The position numbers and the translations under genes were made by a program. A model generated the notes under the pieces. The model was not told the origin of the DNA and did not search any database. It worked only from the letters and a program-made list of their open reading frames with translations. Shown piece after piece: positions 32,816-44,559 of a DNA stretch of 64,000 nucleotides (position 1 is its first letter; every line of letters begins with the position of its first letter). Source of the DNA: Plasmodium vivax (Eukaryota; Apicomplexa; Aconoidasida; Haemosporida; Plasmodiidae); assembly GCF_000002415.2 (NCBI RefSeq), contig NC_009916.1:372001-436000 (forward strand), written 5' to 3'.

Positions 32816-33069
32816 CTTTTTTTCTTTCTTTTTTATTTTTTTTTCTTATAAAATAAAAGAGGAGCATTTAAAATGTAAAAAAAGTGCATTTCAAAAATGT
32901 TTCATTTTCATTTTCATTACCTTGATTTCCTCCTTTTTGTTAACCTCGCTTTACATCTTTTATTAATTCCCTGATTGATTCACTACCCCTGCGTTTCATT
33001 CTTTCGTTCGATCATTTTTTTTTTTTTTTACCTACTGATTAGTGCTTCCCGCACTAGCAATTTATGATT

Positions 33070-33264
33070 TAATGACGTACAACTTTACGACGTACAGTTT
33101 TACGACGTACAGTTTTACGACGTACAGTTTTACGACGTACAGTTTTACGACGTACAGTTTTACGACGTACAACTTTTCGACGTGCAACTTTGCGACGTAC
33201 AAATTTGCCATGTACGAATTTGCGACGCACAAATTTGCGATGCTCAAATTAACGACGTACAACT
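33070..33264. repeat. 15-bp tandem repeat
   Basis: About twelve copies of a unit close to GACGTACAGTTTTAC. The left half of the array is nearly perfect and the right half decays, with ACAACTTT and ACAAATTT variants. Both strands stay open because 15 is divisible by three. Confidence 0.85.
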
Positions 33265-33387
33265 TTTTATGGCATACAACTTTTATGGCATACCATTTAC
33301 GTGACATACGACTGACGACGAGCGAATAAAATGATGTACCACTAATGACGTACTTTTAACAGAAAAATAATTCATCCCTCCCTATTT

Positions 33388-33602
33388 GTCGCCTTGCCCA
33401 TTTGTCGTTTTTTCGCTTTCCCATTTTGCCAATTTGCCATTTGCCAGTTTGTCGTTTTTTCACCTTTTCACTTCCCCATTTTGCCAATTTGCCAACTTAC
33501 CCATTTGCCGCGTTGCCCATTTGCCGCTTTGCCCATTTGCCGCTTTGCCCATTTGCCGCTTTGCCCATTTGTCGTTTTTTCAATTTGCCGGTTCGCCGAT
33601 TT
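33388..33602. repeat. 15-bp tandem repeat (second array)
   Basis: This is a degenerate array of a unit close to GCCCATTTGCCGCTT, best kept at 33498-33570. It lies only about 125 bp from the preceding 15-bp array but has an unrelated unit. Confidence 0.8.
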
Positions 33603-34482
33603 ACCGACTTCCATGCTGTGGCCGCCGCGGCACGTTTTTTCCGGCCCACGCTTAAGTCAAGCTGTTTACAAAGCTGCGGAGCGCGTCATTAAAGGGAAAG
33701 AAAAGGAAAGGAAACAAAAGAGCCGCGTAGTAGCCGCAAAGGAACTGCAGAGTAGCTTCAAATAGCGCCGCAAGAAATGGCAACGTGATTAGCGCTAGTT
33801 AACGCGTTACCAAAGAAGCGCAAGGAAGGTTTATATTTACATGTACATATGTACTCACGTACGTATGTTATACGCGTATTACCAACACAATAATGTTTGT
33901 TCGCCGCGCATTGACCGCGCATAGTATGCAGCTGCATATATGTATGTATTAATTTATATAGCCGTGAAGTACAAAGAAAAAAGAGTATAGTATGGCCGAA
34001 CGAGTTTAGTTAAAAAGAAAAACATGCACCTTTATATGTATGTGCCCTCCCGTGAATAATTTCTCCTTCAAGGGTGTCCCCCAATCGTTATTTAATGATC
34101 ATTTAAAGCTTCTAAAGTTTTTTTTTTTTTCATTTTTTTTTTTGATACCTTCGTAATCCCCAATTTTTTATACTTTTGAATAAATTATAGCGTACTACAT
34201 GTTGGAAGATTTGGTAACAGCTGAGCGAGAGCTACGACATCGACGTTAGCGACGGAGGCAGCGACTGTAACGGCGGAGCGCGCTTCCCGCTGCGGCTTAG
34301 CCAATCGTGGCATAAAACAGAATGGAACGTCGCAGCACATGTCGCAAGCCGCACAGCTAAATATGCGCATAGGCTGCGTACCCCGCTGAGGAGACCTCCA
34401 CACAAAATCGCCATACCGTTGTAGCTGCCCACATTTGCATTGCCTTCTCCCCCTTTGCCTTCACTTCCTGCAGGAAAACAAA

Positions 34483-36868
34483 ATGGAATGGAATAAAAAC
34501 TTTCAAGCGAACAGCATATTTGTGTATAATTTTCCAAGTGAATGGATGGAAAATGACATCAAAAAAGTAAGAGGCGGAAAATGAGGGGACCGAGTGGGTT
34601 GCGGGGCACCTAACTGGTGGACCCACTGGGCGCACTCTTACGTGCGTCTCCTCACGCGCAGGGTTATTTGTACGCACGTTTGTATACATACATATGTAAG
34701 CATATGCATATGTATTCATACGCTTGCGTATTCACATGTATGTGCTTCTTTTTCCCCCCAGAACTTCATGATTTTCGGAACCATAAACAATGTCATAATA
34801 GACAAGGACATAAACATGTACGCCTACATCCAGTTCCACGACGGCGAGGCGTGCCAAAAGGCGATGGAAGTTATGAATGGGAAGGAAGTGAGCGGGAAGG
34901 TTCTGAAGGTCACTGCCAGGAAAGTGGTGGAAGAGTGCATGGACATGAATGCTACGAAAATTGAGGCCCCGCAGAAAACTCAAGTAAGGGGAAAAAAAAA
35001 AAAAAAAAAAAAAAATGGACATATGTACACAAAGAGGAGAGGATATCCCCCCTCTAAAAGCGTTATAATAAATTCCTCCAACAAACGATCATTCAAATTG
35101 TGTGTTTTTTTTTTTTTTCGCTCCTTTTCAGCCAAATAGTGAAAATAAAAAAACGACACTTTTTGTTTTTTACCTGCCTCCCCATTGGAATGACCAAGAT
35201 TTATTCGATGTAAGTGGGGAAAATTGTTATCATGGAGAGTGGCCCATCAGCGGCACAAATGCCCATTCGCTTATGGCTGTTCGGCATTATACACACGTAT
35301 ATAAGCACATTGACATTTATTTTATTTTTTTTTTTTTTTTTTTTCCCATTTTGAAGAAATTTAAAACCTTCGGAAATTTGGAAAGCGCCACGGTCGCCAA
35401 AAAAAATGACAAAACGAGTAAAGGGTACGGTTTCGTTGTTTACACGGACCCCCACAGCGCCGCAATGGCCATATCAAATATGAACAAGGTGGAAGTGTAC
35501 ACAGGGAAGCGGCTCAAGGTGAGGATTCTTCCCCCCTCGGGGAGCGCACGCCCTGCAAAAGGGAAGGCGGAAAAGCGGCAGAGCGGCAGAGCGGCAGAGC
35601 AGCAAAGCAGCAAAACGGCAAAACAAACTTCTCATCTTCTTTGCCCCCCCTTCTTTAGGTCCTGTTAAAGTCCAGCTCCAACGAAAACAGCAAGAAGAAG
35701 ATAAAACCCGGGTGCACCATTTTCGTTTTTTATTTACCAAATGACTGGAGTGATAAGGATTTGAAGAGGGTAAGACTTGCGCGAATGCATAAATAAAGAA
35801 TTAACAAAAAATGAAAAAAAAAAAAAAAAGGAGAGAACGTATTGGAAAAGTGAAGATTCCTTTTGCGCGACACGACAAATTATTCATTGCATCAGTTGAT
35901 GCGTCCCCCTCGAAAATAATGCTCACGTGTAGCTTTCCTGCACAATGTGCACCATGCACCGCGGACTGCTCGCTCCTTTTTTACGGCTAACCGCCTCACT
36001 GTTGTGTTTACCTCCCTCCCCCCTTTGCAGCACTTTTCGCACTACGGAAACATCCTGGGCGCAACGATAAAAAGAGAAACGAACGGAAAGAGCAGAGGGT
36101 ACGGCTTCATTAACTTCGAGAATCAGCAAAGTGCCATCAATGCCGTGGCCGGTATGAATGGATTCAACGCGGGCAACAAATATTTAAAAGTCTCCATAAA
36201 AAAGGGGGAGGAACAGTAAGTGCTTCGTTGCGGCGAAGAAGAAGGAATCGTTAGGGGGCTAACATACGTACATATTATATATAAGCTCTCGTGCAATCCC
36301 CATTCTACAGCACACACATATATATGTGTATTTTTTTCCCCAAACTTTGCAGGTATTTGGCCCCACAGTACCTAAACATCGATCGAATGGGAAACAATGT
36401 AATTTAAAAATGCATACGAAAAAGGAGGCGCGTTTTTTTTTTTTCCTCCCTTTCGGTGTTCGGGACGTTTCTATTTATATGTCCTACCCGTGCGTAATGT
36501 GGAGAGAAGCTCATCTCTCCTGTATGCATACACATACGTACATACTCCTCCTATACGCGTAATAAATGGCTTCCCTTTTTTTCCCCTCCCCCTTGATGCA
36601 GTCCTACGGGTCGCCACCTCCGCCTCCCCCACCCATGACGTGCCATGGAAACGACTCACCCAACTTCGGAAACGGCGATATGTATTCCATCCAAAGCACT
36701 CTACCCAACAGTAGATTCAACTCCCGAGTTTCAACCAATGAAATGCACCAATCTTTTATAAATTCGCAGTATGGCCACTTCCCCTATAACTTCTTCAAAA
36801 ATAATGAGCAGGCGCCATACATGCAGAGATCTTACAACAAGAATTACAACAACATGGGAAAGACTTAA
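34483..36868 (+). CDS. RNA-binding protein with three RRM domains
   Basis: The CDS is join(34483..34566,34762..34983,35132..35209,35357..35518,35659..35769,36031..36215,36353..36398,36602..36868), 384 residues, all phases agreeing. There are three RNA-recognition motifs. RRM1 has RNP2 SIFVYNFP and a weak RNP1 MYAYIQFH. RRM2 has TLFVFYLP and KGYGFVVYT. RRM3 has TIFVFYLP and RGYGFINFE. The C-terminal tail has a run of seven prolines (SYGSPPPPPPP) and is Asn/Ser/Tyr-rich. The tandem arrangement resembles PABP/ELAV/CELF-type mRNA-binding proteins, acting on mRNA in the cytoplasm or nucleus (inference). No MLLE or PABC domain is seen. The start is the first ATG after a likely 5'-UTR splice acceptor at 34473. 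Introns cut all three RRMs at the same place, after helix 1. A 33-bp minisatellite lies 100 bp past the stop. Confidence 0.9.
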
Positions 36869-36970
36869 AGTGTTTAAGCGCCACCAAGAGAAGGAGGGCT
36901 TGTGGAGCTGATTTTTATGTAAGCGTTTGTTGGGCCCCCCTTTAATGGGCATACCTCCGCTGGGCCCCCG

Positions 36971-37333
36971 CCTCTTCTGGGCAAAATACCTTCGTTGAAT
37001 CTGCCTCTTCTGGGCAAAATACCTTCGTTGAATCTGCCTCTTCTGGGCAAAATACCTTCGTTGAATCTGCCTCTTCTGGGCAAAATACCTTCGTTGAATC
37101 TGCCTCTTCGGGGCAAAATACCTTCGTTGAATCTGCCTCTTTGGGGCAAAATACCTTCGTTGAATCTGCCTCTTCTGGGCAAAATACCTTCGTTGAATCT
37201 GCCTCTTCTGGGCAAAATACCTTCGTTGAATCTGCCTCTTCGGGGCAAAATACCTTCGTTGAATCTGCCTCTTCGGGGCAAAATACCTTCGTTGAATCCG
37301 CCTCTTCTGGGCGAAATACCTTCGTTTAACCCG
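36971..37333. repeat. 33-bp minisatellite (eleven units)
   Basis: Eleven complete copies of a 33-bp unit beginning CCTCTTCTGGGCAAAATACC, plus a partial copy. Only one or two positions vary (TCTGGG, TCGGGG, TTGGGG). It begins about 100 bp after the RRM gene stop. Because the unit is a multiple of three and has no stop, frames stay open on both strands, giving spurious 11-residue repeat ORFs. Confidence 0.95.
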
Positions 37334-39026
37334 CCTCTTCTGGGCATACCTCCGTTGGGCCCGCCTCCACTAGGCACACATTTGATGGGCGTACATTTCA
37401 AGGACGTAGATTTTCCGCGTGTCCGTTTCAACGTGCCGATTTTACGCATGCACGCGCCCCCCTGCATGCATGGCACGCGTTTGTGTGTACCCACGCATAC
37501 GCGCTCATATGTAGAATCTCATTGAATTAAAAAGAGTCAACCCGAAGTAGTGCTAATTAGTGCTAATTAATGCCAACTGCTACCCCTTCGTGCGAGTTTC
37601 CAGCATGCGTTCGTTCAGACAGCGAGACACTCACCCACACCTACACGCAATAGGTACGCATGTCCCGCACGAATACACCCTCACCCGCGCACACAAAAGC
37701 AAACACAAACAAACAAACAATCAAACAATCAATCAAACAAACAACCAAACAAACAAACGCCAAAACACACCAAAACACACCGCTATCCGTGCACACGCAA
37801 CCAGGGTTACACATTCTCCCCATGATGTACTCTCCCCCACCATCTAATTAAAGCAAACATAACACCCCCTCACCAAACGAACCATGTATGTTTTCTTGTA
37901 ACCCCCCACAGCATTTTTCCACACTTTTTTTTTTTGATGACTTTTAATCTTGATAATTTATATGAGGACTTCTGAAAAAAAAAAGTTCGTGAAGTTTTTC
38001 ATGCGGCTGTTTAGAGGTTTTTCACGGCGTTGCCGCGGCGTGGCTGCGACGTTGCTGCGAAGTCGCTGCGATGTTATTTGCGAAGCTATTTATGTGCCTA
38101 CCAACATTTCTTTTTTTATTTAACTTCCGTAAAACTTACCACACAATCCTCCCATGTAATTCTGTACATTCCCCCGAAAGTCAACCCCCTGGAAATTCCG
38201 CTCAAGCGACACTAAGGAGAAGTTTCCTTAAGTCGCTGGGAAAAGCTTTCTAATTTGTAGGTGCGCCGTCATCCCCCTATCCCCCCTTCCCCCGCGTTAT
38301 TAGTTTTTAGAACGAGCGCATTTCTCGCATATTTTGCAATATCATTGTGGGGCAGTTAAATGGCCCCCTTTTTAAACCCCCAACAGGAGTAGTACGGCTG
38401 GCAGTTTACTTTCACCCGAACGATGTTCACCGCAACGATTGATTGCACCTCCGTTTTTTCGCAGAAACTGCTTGCATGTTGTGCGTGTTGTACGTTTTGT
38501 ATGCATGTGCCTCCACCCCAAGAGAAGTGTTTCCCTTTAAATGAAAAAACTTCATAAGAGGAGCTTTCCCTGGCGGACGTTAACTCTGTGAATGAGATAG
38601 TTTTTCCCATTTTTTTTTTTCACCCCACACAGAGCCAATGCGAGTGGGCATTTATTTATTGGGATGTTCTTTCAAGTCGTTGTAAGGGCACTTTTCTCGC
38701 GTACGAGGGTGCTGAACTGGGCGTGTTCCGGAATATGCCCACGTATGCTGTGCTGCCCAGAGTTTGTACAGCTCCCACACGGGGGCATAACTCTCTAGCG
38801 ACGCTGGAACAGAGGGGGTGTTTCACAAAGCAGCGACTCGGTGCCAAGTGACTCCCTCTATGACGCTTCTTACGAAGGCACCTAATCCGTACGTGCGTTC
38901 CTCGCAAATTTAAACATGTTCAACGTGGCGAAATTGTAGAGGGGGCACACAAATCCGTGGCAGAACGGTATGACCAAAACGAAGAGGTGGTAAACCCCCA
39001 AATGAGTAATTCGTATTACCACCCCG

Positions 39027-39062
39027 TTGCGCCCGTTGCGCCCGTTGCGCCCGTCGCACCCA
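39027..39062. repeat. 9-bp tandem repeat
   Basis: Four copies of a GCGCCCGTT-type unit in the 3' flank of falcilysin. Confidence 0.7.
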
Positions 39063-39458
39063 TCACGCACTTCGCACCGGTCCACCCTAACTTCGAAGCG
39101 GCGTGGGGGGCAAGCCAAATTGGAGACCCCCTAGGAGCTTCTCCTTTTCGAATGGTTTTCTTTTTCTGTCCAGTTATGGAACGAAAGTTTGGCTTAACCA
39201 AATGCGTGCTTTTTTAAAAGTTCACACGGCATAGCGCAGCGAACGTGGTGAGCACCCTGTTCGCCAGCGAAATGGAGGGAGCCACGGGGAATTGCCCACG
39301 TCGGCGCAGCGTAGGCGATAAGAAATGCAGGTAAACACGCGTTGCACAGGGATGGCCGCGTGGGGAAGTTAACCGGGGGGGGCGTACCCCACACCACGGG
39401 TCGCCTCCCCCGCTCATCTGACCGCTACATCTCACGGGTTATGCTCACCGCAAAGGAA

Positions 39459-42400
39459 CTACTCGATGTGGATCTGCTTGAAGTCCTGGTCGACGTTGGT
39501 GGAGTACTCGCTGGCCTTCTCCTTGCTCGTGATGATGACGATGTTTTTCTCAAACTCGGCAATTTTCTTCTCTAGCAGGTCCGCAAATTTGTAAAAATCT
39601 TCCTTGGTCGTTTCCATGATTCTTTTTCTGAAGTCAATTCGGTCCTGCTTCGTCTCATTGGAGATGATTCTCAAGAGGGACAGCTTGCTCAGTTCGACTC
39701 CCCTTCTGGGCTTGTCTATATTTCCTATCGCGTTGATGATGTACCTACGTAGGTCATTTTTCGTCATGGTGTCTGCCATTTTTCTGAGTCCTTGGGCAGA
39801 TTCTTTAAAGGTCTGGAGGGTTTTCTCCAAATTGGGGTCCCTCGCAGATAGGAACACGACCGCCCCGTCATATTCAATATCTGCAAAAACGCCGTACGCC
39901 CCGTTGAGGCCTCTGACTGTTTCCCATAAGTAGGAATTCTTCAAAGCCGCTACGATAACGATGAAGGATGGGTCTAAAAATTCCTTTTCATTAAACAACA
40001 TTCCAGCCATAGAAACGGCATTTACAAATGTTGGGATGACAAAGAATTCCTTTTTCTTTTGTTCCTTTTCTATAACTTTGCTTTGTTTTATTTCTTCATT
40101 CCATCCGATGGTTTCCGCTTCACCGCTCTTGGCGTCATTCTCCTCAAAGTAACCCAGTAAATTTTTAAGGGACTCTTTGGAGTGTACAAAAAGTTGGTCC
40201 AACGCAGCCGCGTCTGACGTTACGCTAATTAGTAGGTTCTTCTTGGTGAATATTTTATTTCTTATCCTGTTTAGAATTTGCTCAAATTGGGGGAAATCCG
40301 ATTCGGCCAGCTTCAACTGTTCTTGCAGCTTGAGGTAGTTCCCGTACCCAAAGACCAAATCGTGTGCATAGTACTTGGCGTTCATTTGGGACTTCACATA
40401 TTTCAGCAGCAGGGAATACCCCTTGGAGCTGAATACGGTCTTCATTCCGTTGATTTTCCTCTTCAAAATTTCTACGATCTTTTTCTTGTTAGAAAAGTCC
40501 GAGTCTTTCAGTGCCTCCAAGGCAATCTCCAGCGATTCATTGCACTTATGACTGAGCACATGCATTTCGAAGTTGAACAGCCCGTGCGCGTTATACTTGC
40601 TGGTAACCTTCAAATGGTCGCTGATGGAGTACAAGGCAACGTTGGCCATAATATTTCCAATGTTCTTTTCCCTCAAAATGACAAACTCTTCAGATGACCT
40701 CTTCATCGTCTTGTTCTCCAGGATGAGCATTTTGAACAGATTCAGGTAGCTCATCTCCTCAAGCGACAGATGGTCCAGGTTGAAGATGAACTGCAGGTAG
40801 AGGATTCCACTGGTCGGCATTTCATAAACGAGCATTGGTATCTCCCCATCGGAGGAATCGCCCTGTTTGGCGGCTCCGTCCGTGGCTGCCCCACCTTGGG
40901 CACCTTTCAAAACGTACTTGTCAATCAGATGGTCCATGTTTTTCTTCATCACATCTTCACTCGCTTTCACTTTGTTATACTTCTCCATGTTGTTCTCCTC
41001 AGCGGTGGAGGTAAAATAGGCATTCGCGGGAATCTCCAACGTTTCTTTGTTCAAATCTGAAATGCTTATTATGGGGAAGTTATCCAAATGTTCAGGCGAT
41101 TCTACCATATTTTTGTACTTGGTTAAATTTTCAAAATCGACGATGATGTCATCTCTTTCCTTTTCCGTCAAGCTTTCAATTTTTTTTTTTAAGGTCTCCT
41201 TCTCTAAGTCTTCCTGTTCCTTTCCATAATTTTCATCTCCCTCCATGAGGATAACCGCTCTGTGGTTATTATTTATGAAGTGCTTTTCTATAAATTTCTC
41301 CAAATACTTTGGCTCATTCTTTATCTTATCCTTAACCACATTCAGGTGCTTTTCAAATTCGAAAATGAGAAGGGGGTCCCTATTATAGTTCAGCCTAGAG
41401 GCCATCTCAAAAATGTAGTCTACACTTTTGGACGTTTTCAAGTTGGCCTCCTTCAACACAAATTCGATGTTATTTATGGAGGCCTCCACTGCAGATTTGT
41501 TAAACCCTTCGTCTACCACTTTTTGCAGCGCTTTCAAAACGACCTTCTCCACCTCGTAATGTACTACGTCCAAACTTACGTTCTTTTCATTCTTCTCCTT
41601 TATTCCTTTCAGGCCGATGCTAAAGATGAACTGTACGAGGCTGTCGTCCAGGCCTGTATCTATGACTGTGTTTCCCAAGCCGCAATCGATCAACGCTTTG
41701 TACAAAACGCTCTCGGTCGTGTGCGTAAGTAGATTGTTTATAATCAGCAGGGCGAAATAATCTTGCGGCGATTCCAAACTGAGATCTACATCGAGTAGGT
41801 CATTTTTCTTCGGATTTAACAACCAAGAAATGGAAACCAAATTTTCTTTTTCCTCAGAATGGTCAGCAAACTTCTTCTTCACATAGAAGGGCCCTTTTTT
41901 GTACTCCTGGTAGTTTACATTCTCCACAGCATCGTCTCTATACTTGGTAAAATCTAACTGGTTTAGATAATCGTCCACAAAATTTAGCAGCTCCGTGGGG
42001 TTATTCTTGCTGAAAAAGATCACCTTAATCTTTTTGGGGTTATAATTTTTGTAGTAAAATTCTTTAAACTCTTCGTACGTCAAGGTAGGAATCTCCTTGG
42101 GGTCTCCACCACTGATGTTCGAGTGGACATTATCTGGAAAGATATTCTTCATTATGAGGTAGTACAGATATTGTAGTGGACTGCTAAAGGATCCTTTCAT
42201 CTCGCTGTAAACGATGCCATTGTAGGACACCTTGTAATCCTTAATTTTTGGAACGTCTGCATTTTTCTCTTCATCCTTGAGCTTCTCCACTTCGTACGTC
42301 CACCCCTCCGTTTGGAAAATAAATTTATTTTCCAGTACATTCGGTTGGAACACGCTATCCATGTAAACAGCCATGATGTTGAAAAAATCTCGGTTGTTCA

Positions 42401-42920
42401 TCGACCCAGCCATGTACACAGTTCGGTCATTAAACGTGTATGCATTCAGGTGCGTATTTAGCGTCCCTTTTTCCAGGAGGCCCATGGAGTCCTTATAATT
42501 GAAGTTTTTCGAGCCGGACAAAACGGTGTGCTCCAAAATGTGGGGAATTCCCTTCCCAGAATTTGTCAACGTTTTCACGTAAAAGGCAAAAGTCTGTTCT
42601 ACATCCAGGGGGTCGTTCGACCCCAGTGCTATGACCTGCGTTTTCGCCTTCTTATGCTCATACACCGTGTACGTCATTTGGAATTTGTCACTGAACCTCT
42701 TCTCAAGAATGTTGTAGCTCTTATGCTCCGGGCATTTTTCCTGTACCCACTCGGGAGACTTATTCATCATGGCCGTAAATGAATACAAGTTCGTCGTGCT
42801 TATGGAGTAAATGAAGCTGTTCGTAAACACATTATATTTTCTTTTTTCCGCTTTGCATAGTAAGCCATTAACACAATTTGTGATGATATTTAAATACCCA
42901 AAAACTCTCATTAATTTCAT
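39459..42920 (-). CDS. FLN: Falcilysin, M16C zinc metalloprotease
   Basis: The gene is intronless, 1,153 residues (the P. falciparum enzyme is about 1,190). Falcilysin degrades short peptides, including haemoglobin peptides in the food vacuole and transit peptides in the apicoplast. The inverted zinc motif H127-I-L-E-H131 lies in GKGIPHILEHTVLSGS: His127 and His131 bind zinc and Glu130 is catalytic. The third ligand is Glu240 in GIVYSEMKGSFSSP, as in PreP/Cym1. The rest fits the four-domain clamshell of M16C, including the C-terminal LNGAYGVFADIEYDGAV segment typical of the family. The N-terminal 50 residues (MKLMRVFGYLNIITNCVNGL then basic) form a hydrophobic and basic targeting region. The start is the first ATG; an in-frame stop lies just upstream. 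It faces the PIAS gene across 5.8 kb. Confidence 0.97.
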   Translation of the reverse strand: MKLMRVFGYLNIITNCVNGLLCKAEKRKYNVFTNSFIYSISTTNLYSFTAMMNKSPEWVQEKCPEHKSYNILEKRFSDKFQMTYTVYEHKKAKTQVIALGSNDPLDVEQTFAFYVKTLTNSGKGIPHILEHTVLSGSKNFNYKDSMGLLEKGTLNTHLNAYTFNDRTVYMAGSMNNRDFFNIMAVYMDSVFQPNVLENKFIFQTEGWTYEVEKLKDEEKNADVPKIKDYKVSYNGIVYSEMKGSFSSPLQYLYYLIMKNIFPDNVHSNISGGDPKEIPTLTYEEFKEFYYKNYNPKKIKVIFFSKNNPTELLNFVDDYLNQLDFTKYRDDAVENVNYQEYKKGPFYVKKKFADHSEEKENLVSISWLLNPKKNDLLDVDLSLESPQDYFALLIINNLLTHTTESVLYKALIDCGLGNTVIDTGLDDSLVQFIFSIGLKGIKEKNEKNVSLDVVHYEVEKVVLKALQKVVDEGFNKSAVEASINNIEFVLKEANLKTSKSVDYIFEMASRLNYNRDPLLIFEFEKHLNVVKDKIKNEPKYLEKFIEKHFINNNHRAVILMEGDENYGKEQEDLEKETLKKKIESLTEKERDDIIVDFENLTKYKNMVESPEHLDNFPIISISDLNKETLEIPANAYFTSTAEENNMEKYNKVKASEDVMKKNMDHLIDKYVLKGAQGGAATDGAAKQGDSSDGEIPMLVYEMPTSGILYLQFIFNLDHLSLEEMSYLNLFKMLILENKTMKRSSEEFVILREKNIGNIMANVALYSISDHLKVTSKYNAHGLFNFEMHVLSHKCNESLEIALEALKDSDFSNKKKIVEILKRKINGMKTVFSSKGYSLLLKYVKSQMNAKYYAHDLVFGYGNYLKLQEQLKLAESDFPQFEQILNRIRNKIFTKKNLLISVTSDAAALDQLFVHSKESLKNLLGYFEENDAKSGEAETIGWNEEIKQSKVIEKEQKKKEFFVIPTFVNAVSMAGMLFNEKEFLDPSFIVIVAALKNSYLWETVRGLNGAYGVFADIEYDGAVVFLSARDPNLEKTLQTFKESAQGLRKMADTMTKNDLRRYIINAIGNIDKPRRGVELSKLSLLRIISNETKQDRIDFRKRIMETTKEDFYKFADLLEKKIAEFEKNIVIITSKEKASEYSTNVDQDFKQIHIE

Positions 42921-43538
42921 CTATTAAAGAAGGGTGGGTGTTTATAAAAAAAAAAAAAAAACATGATAATTGTTTTTTTTTTTTTTTGTATTGGGGGGGA
43001 GGAAATTTATTATGTTAAACAAATTCTTTGCGCGAACAAATTTGTTTATTTATTTATTCACCTTGAGTTTCTACATAAAATGAGCGATGTGCTATTTTAT
43101 ATATCCACTCCTCCGCCGCCGTGCAAAAAAGGGAAGAAGGGGCCTTCAAGGTGCGCACAAACCTACGTAAAGGGATCTCTCTCTCTACGTGCGCGAGCAA
43201 GCCACTATTTTTTTTTTTTTTTTTTTTTTTACTATTCGCTTAAATAGCTAATTGGGGGGTATCAATCTCCTGGGACGACGTACACGCACGCGCTTCTCTA
43301 TCTGTGTGAGTTCTTGCGCCAGCAGCATACATGCGGCGGGGGGGCATACGCATACGCACTGATATATATGATATATATATATATATTTATATGTACCTGC
43401 GCTGAAGCGATTTTTTTCAATTTGTCAAGCGTCGCCGGGGGGTTCCCTCTTTCCCGCACTTGCCGTACACCAATTTTGCCTTTGTGTTTTTCGCGTCACG
43501 CGGCAAATTGGGCTCGGGCAGTTCGCTCAGTTTGGTGA

Positions 43539-43712
43539 AACTGGTCATCCGTCAGATTGGTCATCCGTCAGATTGGTCATTCGTCGGTTGGTCATTCGTC
43601 AGATTGGTCATTCGTCGGTTGGTCATTCGTCAGATTGGTCATTCGTCAGATTGGTCATTCGTCGGTTAGCCATTCGTCGGTTGGTAAATTCGTCAGATTG
43701 TTCAATTATTCG
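43539..43712. repeat. 13-15-bp interspersed tandem repeat
   Basis: About ten copies of a unit close to ATTGGTCATTCGTCAG, alternating with a shorter variant close to GTTGGTCATTCGTCG. The alternation gives a higher-order period near 28 bp. Confidence 0.8.
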
Positions 43713-44062
43713 GTTGGCCAATTTGTTCTTTTTTCACAAGGCGCACTTTGCTCACCTCGTTTGGTTGCAGTTCGCGTAATTTTTTCCCATTTCATGCGGC
43801 CCACAATTTCCCTTTCGTTTGAGACACTTTTGTCATTTTTTTTTTTTTTTTTATCGCATGTACATGTCACATGTTCGCATTTACGGGATCAATATATTTT
43901 TCAATTTCTGCATGCCCGTTGCTTCAGCTGCGTGGAGTAACCATCTCCTTGCGTACCTTCGCTGAACGAAGTGGAAACAAAAGGTGTGCGCTTTTGAGGG
44001 GGGGCGATGCCATGAGCTCACGTCGGCGCGTAGCGGTGTGCCTTCATTTGCAAGTGGACCAA

Positions 44063-44150
44063 GGGGCAACTGAACAGATGAACAGGTGAACCAACGAGCA
44101 GGTGAACAGATGAACAGGTGAACAGATGAACGAACGAACGAACGAACGCA
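44063..44150. repeat. Short tandem repeat (GAACAGATGAACAGGT)
   Basis: A run of GAACAGATGAACAGGT-type units passes into GAAC tetramers at 44128-44147. Confidence 0.75.
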
Positions 44151-44559
44151 CAAACCCGATCGCGCGCAAACGCTTGAAAAATCATGTGGTTTCAAAAAGC
44201 AGGCGCACGGGCCATACACACTTGGACGTGCACGGGGCAACCGTTTTTCACTCGCGCGCGGGGTGTACAGGCAACAAGTCGCGGAATGCGTAGACATGCG
44301 ATCGAACGCTCGCGGAGAAGGAAGCAAATCCGTACGTGCAAACCGCTCTTCGTGTGAGCAGCATATCGTATGACGCAGAAACCTCTGCATGATCTCTTCA
44401 ACGATGTTAACCATGTGCAGGCACATAAATGTGTAAGCCCCTCTTCATCCGCACTGTGTGCATATTGACACATTTAAAAAAAAAAAAAAAAAAAAGAAAA
44501 AAGGAATTCTCTTTTTATGCCCCTCTTTTTTATCACCTCTGTGCAAGTACCTGTTCCTC

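Larger units (their letters stand above)
30510..34482. other. Repeat-rich intergenic region, PRMT5 to RRM gene
   Basis: These 4 kb hold the PRMT5 3' flank and the promoter of the RRM gene. Between 31.9 and 33.6 kb lie four separate tandem arrays, listed individually. An AT-alternating stretch with 'atatatat' lies at 32420-32470, and T-runs at 33018-33029 and 34119-34143. A splice acceptor (cttcctgcag at 34464-34473) sits 9 bases before the RRM gene ATG, so that gene probably has an intron in its 5' UTR reaching back into this region. I see no coding gene. Confidence 0.5.
36869..39458. other. Convergent intergenic, RRM gene / falcilysin
   Basis: These 2.6 kb lie between two 3' ends. They hold the 33-bp minisatellite, an A/C-rich stretch of AAAC and AATC tetramers at about 37685-37775, T-runs at 37926-37935, and a 9-bp GCGCCCGTT repeat near 39027-39062. 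The remaining open frames show no recognisable protein content or splice logic. Confidence 0.5.

Noticed and set aside
36874..37525. Repeat ORFs on both strands over the 33-bp array
   Set aside because: Open frames on both strands follow from a stop-free unit whose length is a multiple of three. No start context or partner exons were found.
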